64,000 nt of DNA from Rheinheimera sp. SA_1. Lineage in GTDB: Bacteria > Pseudomonadota > Gammaproteobacteria > Enterobacterales > Alteromonadaceae. Made by a program: the position numbers and the translations under genes. This document shows positions 18,544-26,254 of the stretch, piece by piece (the first letter of the stretch is position 1; every line of letters starts with the position of its first letter). The DNA is taken from positions 744,001-808,000 of the forward strand of contig NZ_LXWK01000011.1 of assembly GCF_001669775.1 (NCBI RefSeq), given 5' to 3'. Below the pieces are notes generated by a model that saw nothing but the letters and a program-made list of their open reading frames with translations, ran no database searches and had not been told where the DNA came from.

Positions 18544-20316
18544 TTAAAGCCCGGAATCCTGCAGCGTATTTTGCTCAGCATCACGCCATTGCTGCTCACG
18601 GGTCGGCAAATCTTTTAATGCTTCCGTTAACGTTGGGTAAAACGCCAGCAATCCTTCGACCGGTCTTATTTTCGCTTTGGCTAATGTTTTCAGCGGTTGA
18701 AACTGCAAGTCGGCCAATAAAATTTGGCAGTTGGCATGATCACAAGCGCTGATAAATTTATCCAAAGCGACTAAGCCACCAGCATCCAGGACTGAGACAC
18801 CATCCATCACCAGCACCACCGAATGTTGACCTTTGCAAAGTGCAGACAATTCTGCAAAAACCCGGTCTGCCGCAGCGAAAAACAGCGGACCACTAATTCG
18901 GAACACTTTTATACCGTCAGCCAGTTTATCCGGCACCAGTTTTGGACTGTCAGTAACATCAGAAACCTTTGTCATTTCAGCCACTTCACGTACAAACAAC
19001 AAGGCCGCAAAGATAATGCCGCAGGTGATCGCGACTACCATGTCAAACAATACGGTAAAGGAGAAACACACACTAAACACCCAGATATCGCTGCGTGGTG
19101 CGGTATTGATTAAATGCAGCGCTTTACCGGCATCACTCATATTCCAGGCCACCATTAATAGCAGTGCCGCCATCGCCGCCATTGGCAAATACGCCAGCCA
19201 TTTTGACAACACCAGCAGCGCCAACAATACAACTAAAGCATGGATCATTGCCGCCAGCGGCGACTGCGCTCCCGCTTTGACATTCGCCGCTGAACGCGCA
19301 ATCGCAGCCGTTGCGGTGATGCCACCAAAAAATGGTGTGATCAGATTACCGATGCCTTGCCCCAGCAATTCGCTGTTGGCGCTGTGTCGCCGGCCGGTCA
19401 TGCCATCGAGTACCACCGCGCACAATAAGGATTCAATAGCGCCTAACATCGCCATGGCAAAAGCCGCCGCCAACAAGTCTTTGGCCATTTGCGAACTCCA
19501 AACCAGCACGCTCCCGTCAGCGCCAGCTTGTTGCCATGGCCAGATAAAACTAGGCAGCATATCGGGAATTCCGGCGGCAATGGCGCCGGTAATATCGGTG
19601 TATTGAAAACGGCTGCCAATGGTTTCAACCGGAAAATCAAACCAACCGAGCGCCAACGCAGCAAGCGTACCGACTAACACAGCAGGTAAATGGGCAGGAA
19701 CAGCGGTATTTAATTTCGGCCATTTCAGCATTGTCAGCAAAGTGACAGTGGCGACGACCAGACTGGGCCAGTGCGCAGTGTCTGCAGCCAGTAATAAGGC
19801 CTGCAGTTTTTCGATGTAATGTTCCGGCATGCTGGCAAGCTGCAAGCCAAATAAGTCTTTGATTTGCAAAGTTGCAATCACCACCGCAATGCCAGCAGTG
19901 AAACCTAAGGTGACCGCTTCCGGGATATATTCAATAAACCGCCCGAGTCGCAAAGTGGCCATCAGCACCAGCAAACCACCTGATAGCATGGTTGCCAGTA
20001 ACAAACCGCCGAGGCCATATTTTTGCGCCACCGGATACAAAATCACCACAAAAGCGGCGGTTGGGCCAGACACGCTATACCTGGAACCACCACAGAGTGG
20101 AATAATAAAACCAGCGATAATGGCGGTGTATAAACCGTATTGCGGCGGTACGCCACTAGCAATGGCCAATGCCATCGCCAGTGGAATGGCGATAATGCCG
20201 ACGCTGATGCCAGCCATCACATCTTTGTACAGTTGCTGCCGGTGATAACCTTCTGCTGCAGTCTCCCGCAGGGCATGGGCAATCCGCAATGAAAACAGAT
20301 AAGCGCGATGAGACAT
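18544..20316 (-). CDS. dauA: SulP family anion/C4-dicarboxylate transporter, DauA-like
   Basis: The protein is closely similar in sequence character to E. coli DauA (YchM), an aerobic succinate/aspartate transporter. The membrane domain (about residues 25-440) shows GVPPQYGLYTA, GGSRYSVSGPTAAFVVILYP, LGAIESLLCAVVLDGMTG and FFGGITATAAIARSA. A cytoplasmic STAS domain follows (about 460-570). The length is 590 aa against about 560 for E. coli. Other SulP proteins carry sulfate or bicarbonate, so the substrate is inferred from the close match. Confidence 0.85.
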   Translation of the reverse strand: MSHRAYLFSLRIAHALRETAAEGYHRQQLYKDVMAGISVGIIAIPLAMALAIASGVPPQYGLYTAIIAGFIIPLCGGSRYSVSGPTAAFVVILYPVAQKYGLGGLLLATMLSGGLLVLMATLRLGRFIEYIPEAVTLGFTAGIAVVIATLQIKDLFGLQLASMPEHYIEKLQALLLAADTAHWPSLVVATVTLLTMLKWPKLNTAVPAHLPAVLVGTLAALALGWFDFPVETIGSRFQYTDITGAIAAGIPDMLPSFIWPWQQAGADGSVLVWSSQMAKDLLAAAFAMAMLGAIESLLCAVVLDGMTGRRHSANSELLGQGIGNLITPFFGGITATAAIARSAANVKAGAQSPLAAMIHALVVLLALLVLSKWLAYLPMAAMAALLLMVAWNMSDAGKALHLINTAPRSDIWVFSVCFSFTVLFDMVVAITCGIIFAALLFVREVAEMTKVSDVTDSPKLVPDKLADGIKVFRISGPLFFAAADRVFAELSALCKGQHSVVLVMDGVSVLDAGGLVALDKFISACDHANCQILLADLQFQPLKTLAKAKIRPVEGLLAFYPTLTEALKDLPTREQQWRDAEQNTLQDSGL

Positions 20317-20424
20317 GCAACTCCCGGAAGACTTTGAATTTCAGATTGTTAGCATAACGCAGAAAGTAATGTGTACGATTGAATTTACGGCAGACTTTAG
20401 TCTACGAGAAGCAGAAACAACAGG

Positions 20425-21027
20425 CTACAAATCAAATCTTTGTTCGATTTTTTGTAGAAATTTCCAGCGGGTTGGGATCAGCACCAAAGAACAGATACTT
20501 AAGTCGAACAAAATCTTCAGTGTGACTTTAACCGGCACATAGATACTGTAAAAAAATGGTTCTACATCGTTAAAAATCTGCTTGTCCAGGGTATAAAACA
20601 CCATTTCTGTACCTAGTAAAAACGAGTACAACGAGGACAATGCCAACATCAATGAAATTAAGTAAACCTGCGGCACCTGCCGAACGGGCGGTTTGACTCT
20701 GCACAATTCGAGCAGTGATCTGTCACGGTGAAAATGAACAATGGAAAATGCAATAAAGAGATCGAACAGCGAAAGTACCAAGAACAACGCCATGGGTTCA
20801 TCGAGCACAATAAATATGAAAAACTCGATAGAAATCAACAAAAATATGACTAACAAAATAGGCCATACTTCTCGACGATGTCTGGTGATAAAGGCAACTA
20901 ACAAAATTAACAGACAAGAATTCAGGAAAAGAAAAAGATGTTCGGTCAACCAAAAAACGGCCGTTAAAGACACTAGAAACATTGTCAGGTAACAAAAATC
21001 TCTAACGGCATTTTTTAATTGGTTCAC
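20425..21027 (-). CDS. Hypothetical multi-span membrane protein paired with a small GG peptide
   Basis: I do not recognise this 200-residue protein. It has about six hydrophobic segments (roughly residues 11-28, 32-48, 55-75, 78-98, 120-140 and 165-188) and a basic C-terminus, and no catalytic motif. It starts with GTG only 6 bases after the stop of the 58-residue peptide gene, with AGG upstream, so the two form one transcript. Base composition is visibly more AT-rich than its neighbours. By position it could be an immunity, processing or export partner of the peptide; that is inference only. Confidence 0.7.
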   Translation of the reverse strand: MNQLKNAVRDFCYLTMFLVSLTAVFWLTEHLFLFLNSCLLILLVAFITRHRREVWPILLVIFLLISIEFFIFIVLDEPMALFLVLSLFDLFIAFSIVHFHRDRSLLELCRVKPPVRQVPQVYLISLMLALSSLYSFLLGTEMVFYTLDKQIFNDVEPFFYSIYVPVKVTLKILFDLSICSLVLIPTRWKFLQKIEQRFDL

Positions 21028-21033
21028 TAGTAC

Positions 21034-21210
21034 CTACATAGAAAAATTCGCAGTTGTTTCAATTTCTGAACTTACCGGAGGTAATTTCGGTCTTGGTCCG
21101 ACCAGAATACCACCACCAACCAGATCTAAAAACTCAGCCCCTAATACTTTGGTATCCAGAACTGCTGGTTTTGTTGCTTCATTTTTTGATTGTGCATTGA
21201 ATAACTTCAT
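21034..21210 (-). CDS. 58-residue peptide with double-glycine-type leader
   Basis: A short gene with ATG at 21210 preceded by AGGG, ending in TAG just before the membrane-protein gene. The peptide has a polar N-terminal half, then VLGAEFLDLVGG, which fits the double-glycine leader consensus: hydrophobic at -12, Glu at -8, hydrophobic at -7 and -4, Gly-Gly at -2/-1. The predicted mature part (about residues 34-58) starts GILVGPRPKLPP, has no cysteine and is rich in Pro, Ser and Thr. This suggests an exported peptide of bacteriocin or signalling type, but no peptidase-containing ABC transporter lies in the window. Function unknown. Confidence 0.6.
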   Translation of the reverse strand: MKLFNAQSKNEATKPAVLDTKVLGAEFLDLVGGGILVGPRPKLPPVSSEIETTANFSM

Positions 21211-21302
21211 GAGTAAATCCCTAATTTGTAAGTTTATTTGTATGTTTTTTTATTGTCATCACGTCGCGCCCGTTCCTGAGGCAGGGTCAGTAATCCTTAC
21301 AA

Positions 21303-21350
21303 CCTGATAGAGCAACTATCAGGCCAACAAAATAAGCCAAATTTTTGGCT
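21303..21350 (-). terminator. Two hairpins upstream of the GG peptide gene
   Basis: The first is a perfect 8-base stem, CCTGATAG/CTATCAGG, with a 5-base loop (21303-21323). The second is AGCCAA/TTGGCT (21335-21350), followed on the minus strand by TATTTTGTTGG, which resembles an intrinsic terminator for a leftward transcript. They lie in, or just before, the 5' region of the peptide operon and could be terminator or leader structures. Confidence 0.5.
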
Positions 21351-21480
21351 GGTTATTTCAAGTAATTCATCATCAAAATCTGGTTGTTCACGGTATCCGC
21401 AACGAGCTCACACTGTGAAAAACAGAAAGAAATCAAGATTAAGCAATTGAAATAAATGGAATTAATAATGGATTTGTTAA

Positions 21481-21603
21481 ATGTTTCGCCAACCAGGTAA
21501 TCACTACCTTTGGTTTTTGGTCGGCGTCGGAATTTTGTCGGTGACTGGCGGCAAGCTTCTGCCGGAGGAACGGAAAAAACTGGCTCCGCGGCAAAGAGTA
21601 TGA
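21481..21603 (+). CDS. Possible 40-residue single-span membrane peptide
   Basis: A short frame starting ATG codes for a short polar N-terminus, a hydrophobic helix (about residues 9-27, YLWFLVGVGILSV...) and a basic tail (PEERKKLAPRQRV). This layout is typical of small membrane proteins. Support for a plus-strand transcript comes from the strong terminator at 21726-21752, which no other plus-strand gene nearby would need. The Shine-Dalgarno site is weak and a 92-codon frame runs on the opposite strand, so the call is tentative. Confidence 0.4.
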   Translation: MFRQPGNHYLWFLVGVGILSVTGGKLLPEERKKLAPRQRV

Positions 21604-21725
21604 AGACAACGGCTGCGACAATTTGCCACATCGCGCCGCGTCTGCAATGCAGTTAATGTGTAACAGTCCGATTGAGATGATCTTGCGTGAACACGTGAGC
21701 CATCGCGTCTGGCAGTCATTTTGCA

Positions 21726-21752
21726 ACGGGTGCAACTGCACCCGTCTTTTTT
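21726..21752 (+). terminator. Strong intrinsic terminator upstream of the regB-like gene
   Basis: ACGGGTGC / GCACCCGT form a perfect 8-base stem with a 4-base loop, followed by CTTTTTT. It ends a rightward transcript before the sensor-kinase gene that starts at 21887. Confidence 0.85.
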
Positions 21753-21886
21753 CAACCGCAAAAGTCCGGCGTTTTCATGCAGCACTTCACATCAAACACT
21801 TTGGTTTATCTGAATTTTTCAGTATCCTCGCGGCATCATCCTTTCCCCTTTTGTACCAATACCGACGCCCGGATCGGGAGTTTCAA

Positions 21887-23224
21887 ATGACACAACCGTT
21901 ATTGGCGGCCGCTGAACTGGCGCCTCGTCATCAAATTCGACAGTTTCAGCAATTTCGCTGGGGGTTGATCCTGACCGAATATGCCGCTTCGGCACTGGCA
22001 TTTAGTTTGTCTTACCAGGTGACCAGCTGGCCTTTGCTGCTGCTATTACTCACTTTACATGGTTGCAGCAATCTGGCACTTACAGTGTGGCCGGGCGGTC
22101 AACGTTTTCCGGAGCGGGTATTTATTGTCGGTATTCTATTGGATTTGTTGATTCTGACTTTATTGTTGGTACTCAGTGGCGGCGCCAGCAACGGTTTAAT
22201 TGCCTTGCTGTTACTACCTGTCGCCGTCTGTGCCGTCTTATTACCCCCCTTGTTGGCCTATCTGACCGCTTTGCTGGCCGTGGGGTGCTACGCATTATTA
22301 CTGCAACTTGGTGATGCCCAAGCCGCCATGGATCACAGCATGCACTTAGAGATGGGCCATACGCTGATGCCTGCCGCCAGTGGTTTTAACCAACATATGT
22401 TACAAATGGGCTGGGCTTTTGCGTTGTCTGCTTTGCTGATTGCCTGGTTTATCAGCGCTCAGGCGAAGTTAATCCAACAAAAATCGCAGCAGCTGAATGA
22501 CCTGCAGCAGCAACAAAGCCGGCAGGAACAAATGCTGGCCGTAGCCACCTATGCTGCAAATGCCGCCCATGATTTGGCGACGCCACTGCAAAACATCACT
22601 TTGCTCAGCGATGAATTACTTAATAACCAAGTGCTCAGCAACGAATTACTTAAAGTCGAACCGGCGCAACAACCCAACAGTTTGCCCACCGAACTACTAC
22701 AGGATTTACAGACCGAAGTGGCGAAATGTCAGCAGATTGTGCGACAACTTCGCAGCAGCGCTCAACAACTACGCAGTCAGAAAGCACAGCCCCAACCGGT
22801 GCAGGACATTAGCCTGCAGGCCATTCAATTGTGGCTGGTGAGTCGGCCGGAGATCAGCCTGACGTTAAAGCAACAACAAGATGGATCGCGTTGTGAACTG
22901 CAAGATGCGCTGGCCTGGACTGCGGCGTTATTTAATATTCTCGACAACGCCGCCGACGCCAGTATTGCCAACGAGCAGCCAAAGCTCGACGCTGAACTTC
23001 GCTTGCACCAAGAGCAATTTCAACTGCAACTGCGCGATTTTGGCGCTGGTCTTAGTTCACAACATCTGGCTGAACTTGGTTTACAGCCACAACCCGACAG
23101 CCAGGGGCTTGGTCTGGGCCAGTTTCTGGCGAATGCTTCGATTGAACGACTTGGTGGGCACATTTCCCGCCACAATTCACCGAAAGGTGGCACAGTCACC
23201 GTCATTCGTTTTCAGGCGCTCTGA
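21887..23224 (+). CDS. RegB/PrrB-type membrane sensor histidine kinase
   Basis: A membrane sensor of the RegB/PrrB/RoxS class, which responds to redox state in relatives. About six hydrophobic segments fill residues 25-185, a coiled linker follows, and the phospho-acceptor is His228 in AAHDLATPLQ (RegB proteins have AHELGTPL). The ATPase domain shows NILDNAADAS and GLGLGQFLANASIERLGG. The ATG at 21887 has GGGAG upstream and gives 445 aa; a longer frame from 21623 runs through a terminator and is rejected. It is 2 bases from its response regulator. Confidence 0.85.
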   Translation: MTQPLLAAAELAPRHQIRQFQQFRWGLILTEYAASALAFSLSYQVTSWPLLLLLLTLHGCSNLALTVWPGGQRFPERVFIVGILLDLLILTLLLVLSGGASNGLIALLLLPVAVCAVLLPPLLAYLTALLAVGCYALLLQLGDAQAAMDHSMHLEMGHTLMPAASGFNQHMLQMGWAFALSALLIAWFISAQAKLIQQKSQQLNDLQQQQSRQEQMLAVATYAANAAHDLATPLQNITLLSDELLNNQVLSNELLKVEPAQQPNSLPTELLQDLQTEVAKCQQIVRQLRSSAQQLRSQKAQPQPVQDISLQAIQLWLVSRPEISLTLKQQQDGSRCELQDALAWTAALFNILDNAADASIANEQPKLDAELRLHQEQFQLQLRDFGAGLSSQHLAELGLQPQPDSQGLGLGQFLANASIERLGGHISRHNSPKGGTVTVIRFQAL

Positions 23225-23226
23225 CC

Positions 23227-23766
23227 ATGCATATTGTGTTGATGGATGATGATGAAACGCTGGTACGCACCCTCAGCCGGCGTTTAACCCAGGCCGGTCA
23301 TCGAACGGATGGTTTTGTACAACCGGTGGACGTAGACGCATTAGCCGCTTTGCAAGCACAGGTGTATTTACTCGATTTGCGGTTTGGCAGCCAAAGTGGT
23401 TTAAGTTTTGTCGCGCCGCTGCGTCATCAGTGCCCGCAAAGCCGAATTTTGATCATGACCGGTTTTGCCAGTATCGCCACTGCGGTGCAAGCGGTGAAAT
23501 TGGGAGCAGATGACTACCTGACAAAACCTATTGATTTCAGTGTGTTGTTATCGGCGTTGACAGAAGTCACGGCAAATGAGATTAAAACAGAAACGCAATT
23601 GCCAACCGATTTGCCAGCGACAGAACTCATGTCAACCGAGCAAGTGGCGTGGGAACATATTCAACGGATATTGCAGGAGCAGGACGGCAATATCTCACAA
23701 ACCGCCCGCCTGCTTGGCATGCATCGCCGCACTTTGCAGCGCAAACTGAATAAACACCGGCCCTAG
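23227..23766 (+). CDS. RegA/PrrA-type response regulator
   Basis: The partner of the upstream kinase. The receiver domain has DDD at residues 7-9, phospho-acceptor Asp50 (LLDLRFG) and Lys in YLTKPID. A short linker leads to a C-terminal Fis-type helix-turn-helix (about residues 152-178, ISQTARLLGMHRRTLQRKL), which is the hallmark of PrrA/RegA/RoxR. The length of 179 aa is typical. The linker is polar with Thr/Glu rather than the proline-rich hinge of RegA. It probably controls energy or redox genes elsewhere; the targets are not visible here. Confidence 0.88.
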   Translation: MHIVLMDDDETLVRTLSRRLTQAGHRTDGFVQPVDVDALAALQAQVYLLDLRFGSQSGLSFVAPLRHQCPQSRILIMTGFASIATAVQAVKLGADDYLTKPIDFSVLLSALTEVTANEIKTETQLPTDLPATELMSTEQVAWEHIQRILQEQDGNISQTARLLGMHRRTLQRKLNKHRP

Positions 23767-23789
23767 CGATGCGCTAAGGCCAGAAAAAT

Positions 23790-26249
23790 TTAAGCGCGCT
23801 CATTGGCCCAGGCTGCGGCCTGCGCTTGTGAATGGCGGGCAGCTTTGGCAGCCGCCATTTGTTGACGGGCTAAAATAGCCAAATCTGCATGAATACCACC
23901 GGCCGTCACCAACCGACCTGCGCCAGGACCTTTCAGCACTAGCGGATTGGCCTGATACCAATCAGACTCAATTACAAAGACGTTATCACAGGCCTGAATA
24001 GCAGCCAGCGGATGGTCCGGTGCCACACTTAACAGTTGCACATTGGCCTTTGGCCCTTGCGCAGTGACCGTCAATGTCGCGACATACCGCAGTACTTGCC
24101 CGGCCGCTTTGGCCTTGGCAAAAGTCGCAGCGACCGCACTGTCCAACTCATCACGTTTTAACCAGAACGCGTCCCAGCTACCTTGCTCAAGACCTTCCGG
24201 CAACAATGGGTTAAGTGCTATATCGTTGATATCCAAAGTTAAACCCAGCTCCCGCGCCAGCACCAGCAACTTGCGCTGTACATCTTTGCCGGATAAATCA
24301 TCGCGTGGATCAGGTTCAGTCAGACCTTCGGTCTGCGCTTGTTTTACAAATTCTGAAAAAGGTGCTCTGCCGTCGTACTTGCATAACAACCAGGACAAAG
24401 TGCCTGAGAAAATGCCACTGATTTGCCGGATACGATCGCCTGAGCTTTGCAGTTCCTGCAAAATCCGTTGTACCGGCAAACCGGCACCGACGGTGGTATT
24501 GGCCAGCCAGCTAACTTGCTGCTCGGCTACTAAAGCGCTGATCTGCTGATATTGCGCCAGCGGCAAAGTTACACCTTGTTTGTTGGCACTGATCAGATGG
24601 CAACCGGTCTGCACAAAATCGCCATAACCTTCAGCAAAAGTTTTGCTCGGCGTGATATCCACCAGCACTTTTGGATTTGGCAACGCTGCTAAATAATCCA
24701 GCAATTCCTGTTTCTGATAAGCCGGTGCTGTTGCTAACTGTTGTGGCCAGTTTTGCACCGTTAAATCATCACTAAAACAAGCCTGGCGGGAATTAAACAC
24801 GCCTGCCAGTTTCAGTTCAATCTGCCCGGCAAACGCTTGTTGTTGCTTGCCAAGTAACGCCAGGAACTCCGAACCCACGTTACCGGTGCCTGCGACGACC
24901 ACATTCAAACGAACCTGAGATGGCAATAACAACTGGTGAAACTCGGTCAGTTCGCGCGCCGATAACGGTGGCTGAAATAACCACAATGCCAGTTCACTGT
25001 TTTCAAAACTAAAAGCCGGTTGTTGCCGCTCCAGCCAATGCGCCGCTTGCAACGATAATTGCTGTTGTTGCTTGGCGGCCGGTTTGACCCAGGCAATCGC
25101 CTGATATTGGGCGCTGCTGACCCTTGGGTAAATCTGTTGCTGGCCTAAAAAGCTCAACAGTGCATCCAGATTTTTCTGCTCCACCACCCAGCTTTGTAAA
25201 TCACCAGGCACGGCAAACACGGTGCTTTGCAATGCTGCGGCAGCTTGCTCAGCAGCAATTTTGCTGTTTTTGGGAATGTTGACCAACACCACATCGGCTA
25301 AATCAGTGACAAACTGCACTTCAATTGCCGCCTGGCGGCTGACCCGACAACCCGGTTGCTCCGGCTCGTAACTACTGCGTACCACCAGTTCGGCGTTGAA
25401 GTCGGCCAGTGGGCTTAAAGTTTTTGCATGTAATACCGGATTTCCCAGCTGCGCTAATGTAAGGGCTTGGGCAAACGGCACTTGCCGGTAAGCATGGGCC
25501 GACGGCACTTTACGTGGATCGGCGCTGTAAATGGCATCAACATCGGTCCAGATATTGACGGTTTGCGCCAAGACCAGCCGGCCGACAATAGTCGCCGAAT
25601 AATCACTACCGTTGCGGCCAAGGGTGATACTTTTACCATCGACAGTGCGGGCAATAAAACCGGTTACCACGTTAAAACCTGGCTGTACTAGTTGCTGCAA
25701 TAACTCCGCTGATTGCTGCCATTGTACTTGCTGGCCATCCAGGCGCAGGAAATCACGGGCATCAATGGCCGTAGCCTGCTGACCACGATCCTGCAATAAA
25801 TGACTGAGCAAAATTGTCGACAGCTTCTCGCCAATCGCCAGCACATCATTATACCGACCAGTTTGCGCCGCCACCGGCACATCCGCCAACCAGCTGTTCA
25901 GTTGATTCAGCACCAAAGGCGCCGTCGCTGCTGATAAAGTGCGGGTGACCAATAACCGTAATTGCTGCGAAAGTGCCTGCCAATGTTGCTCAAGCTCGGT
26001 TTGATCGGCGGCAACGTCCAGCAATGCCAACAATGCGTCGGTGGTATCACCGGGCGCCGACACCACCACCCAGGCAGACGCTTGCGGCTGCGATAACAAA
26101 ATATCCGCTACCGCATGAAAACGTTCGGCCGAAGCTAAACTGCTGCCACCAAATTTATGCACCACCAGCGCAGAGGCCGCAGCTGTTGCAGAAAAGGTTG
26201 TTGCAGGAAGCTGTATTGAAGAAAGCTGGGTTGAAAATTGTACTGCCAT
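23790..26249 (-). CDS. metL: Bifunctional aspartokinase II / homoserine dehydrogenase II
   Basis: MetL catalyses the first and third steps of methionine/threonine synthesis. The aspartokinase part (about residues 25-300) has VHKFGGSSLAS and GRNGSDYSATI. A middle region takes the place of the regulatory domain. The homoserine dehydrogenase part (about 450-800) has VAGTGNVGSEFL, SANKQG and GIFSGTLSW. The ATG at 26249 follows GGTGAG and lies 5 bases after the metB stop, giving 819 aa; the TTG at 26261 is less likely. The metBL order divergent from metJ matches E. coli. Confidence 0.95.
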   Translation of the reverse strand: MAVQFSTQLSSIQLPATTFSATAAASALVVHKFGGSSLASAERFHAVADILLSQPQASAWVVVSAPGDTTDALLALLDVAADQTELEQHWQALSQQLRLLVTRTLSAATAPLVLNQLNSWLADVPVAAQTGRYNDVLAIGEKLSTILLSHLLQDRGQQATAIDARDFLRLDGQQVQWQQSAELLQQLVQPGFNVVTGFIARTVDGKSITLGRNGSDYSATIVGRLVLAQTVNIWTDVDAIYSADPRKVPSAHAYRQVPFAQALTLAQLGNPVLHAKTLSPLADFNAELVVRSSYEPEQPGCRVSRQAAIEVQFVTDLADVVLVNIPKNSKIAAEQAAAALQSTVFAVPGDLQSWVVEQKNLDALLSFLGQQQIYPRVSSAQYQAIAWVKPAAKQQQQLSLQAAHWLERQQPAFSFENSELALWLFQPPLSARELTEFHQLLLPSQVRLNVVVAGTGNVGSEFLALLGKQQQAFAGQIELKLAGVFNSRQACFSDDLTVQNWPQQLATAPAYQKQELLDYLAALPNPKVLVDITPSKTFAEGYGDFVQTGCHLISANKQGVTLPLAQYQQISALVAEQQVSWLANTTVGAGLPVQRILQELQSSGDRIRQISGIFSGTLSWLLCKYDGRAPFSEFVKQAQTEGLTEPDPRDDLSGKDVQRKLLVLARELGLTLDINDIALNPLLPEGLEQGSWDAFWLKRDELDSAVAATFAKAKAAGQVLRYVATLTVTAQGPKANVQLLSVAPDHPLAAIQACDNVFVIESDWYQANPLVLKGPGAGRLVTAGGIHADLAILARQQMAAAKAARHSQAQAAAWANERA

Positions 26250-26254
26250 CACAC

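Noticed and set aside
18833-20245. Long plus-strand frames antisense to dauA
   Set aside because: Antisense shadows of the GC-rich SulP coding sequence.
21353-21631. Minus-strand frame of 92 codons with a signal-peptide-like start, ending at a terminator-like hairpin
   Set aside because: Much of it is antisense to the 40-codon plus-strand candidate and composition past residue 25 is irregular. No clear ribosome site was seen. The hairpin may belong to another leftward transcript, so no gene is called.
21623-21886. 88-codon N-terminal extension of the RegB-like kinase
   Set aside because: It runs through a strong terminator hairpin and is unlike any RegB; the ATG at 21887 has GGGAG upstream.
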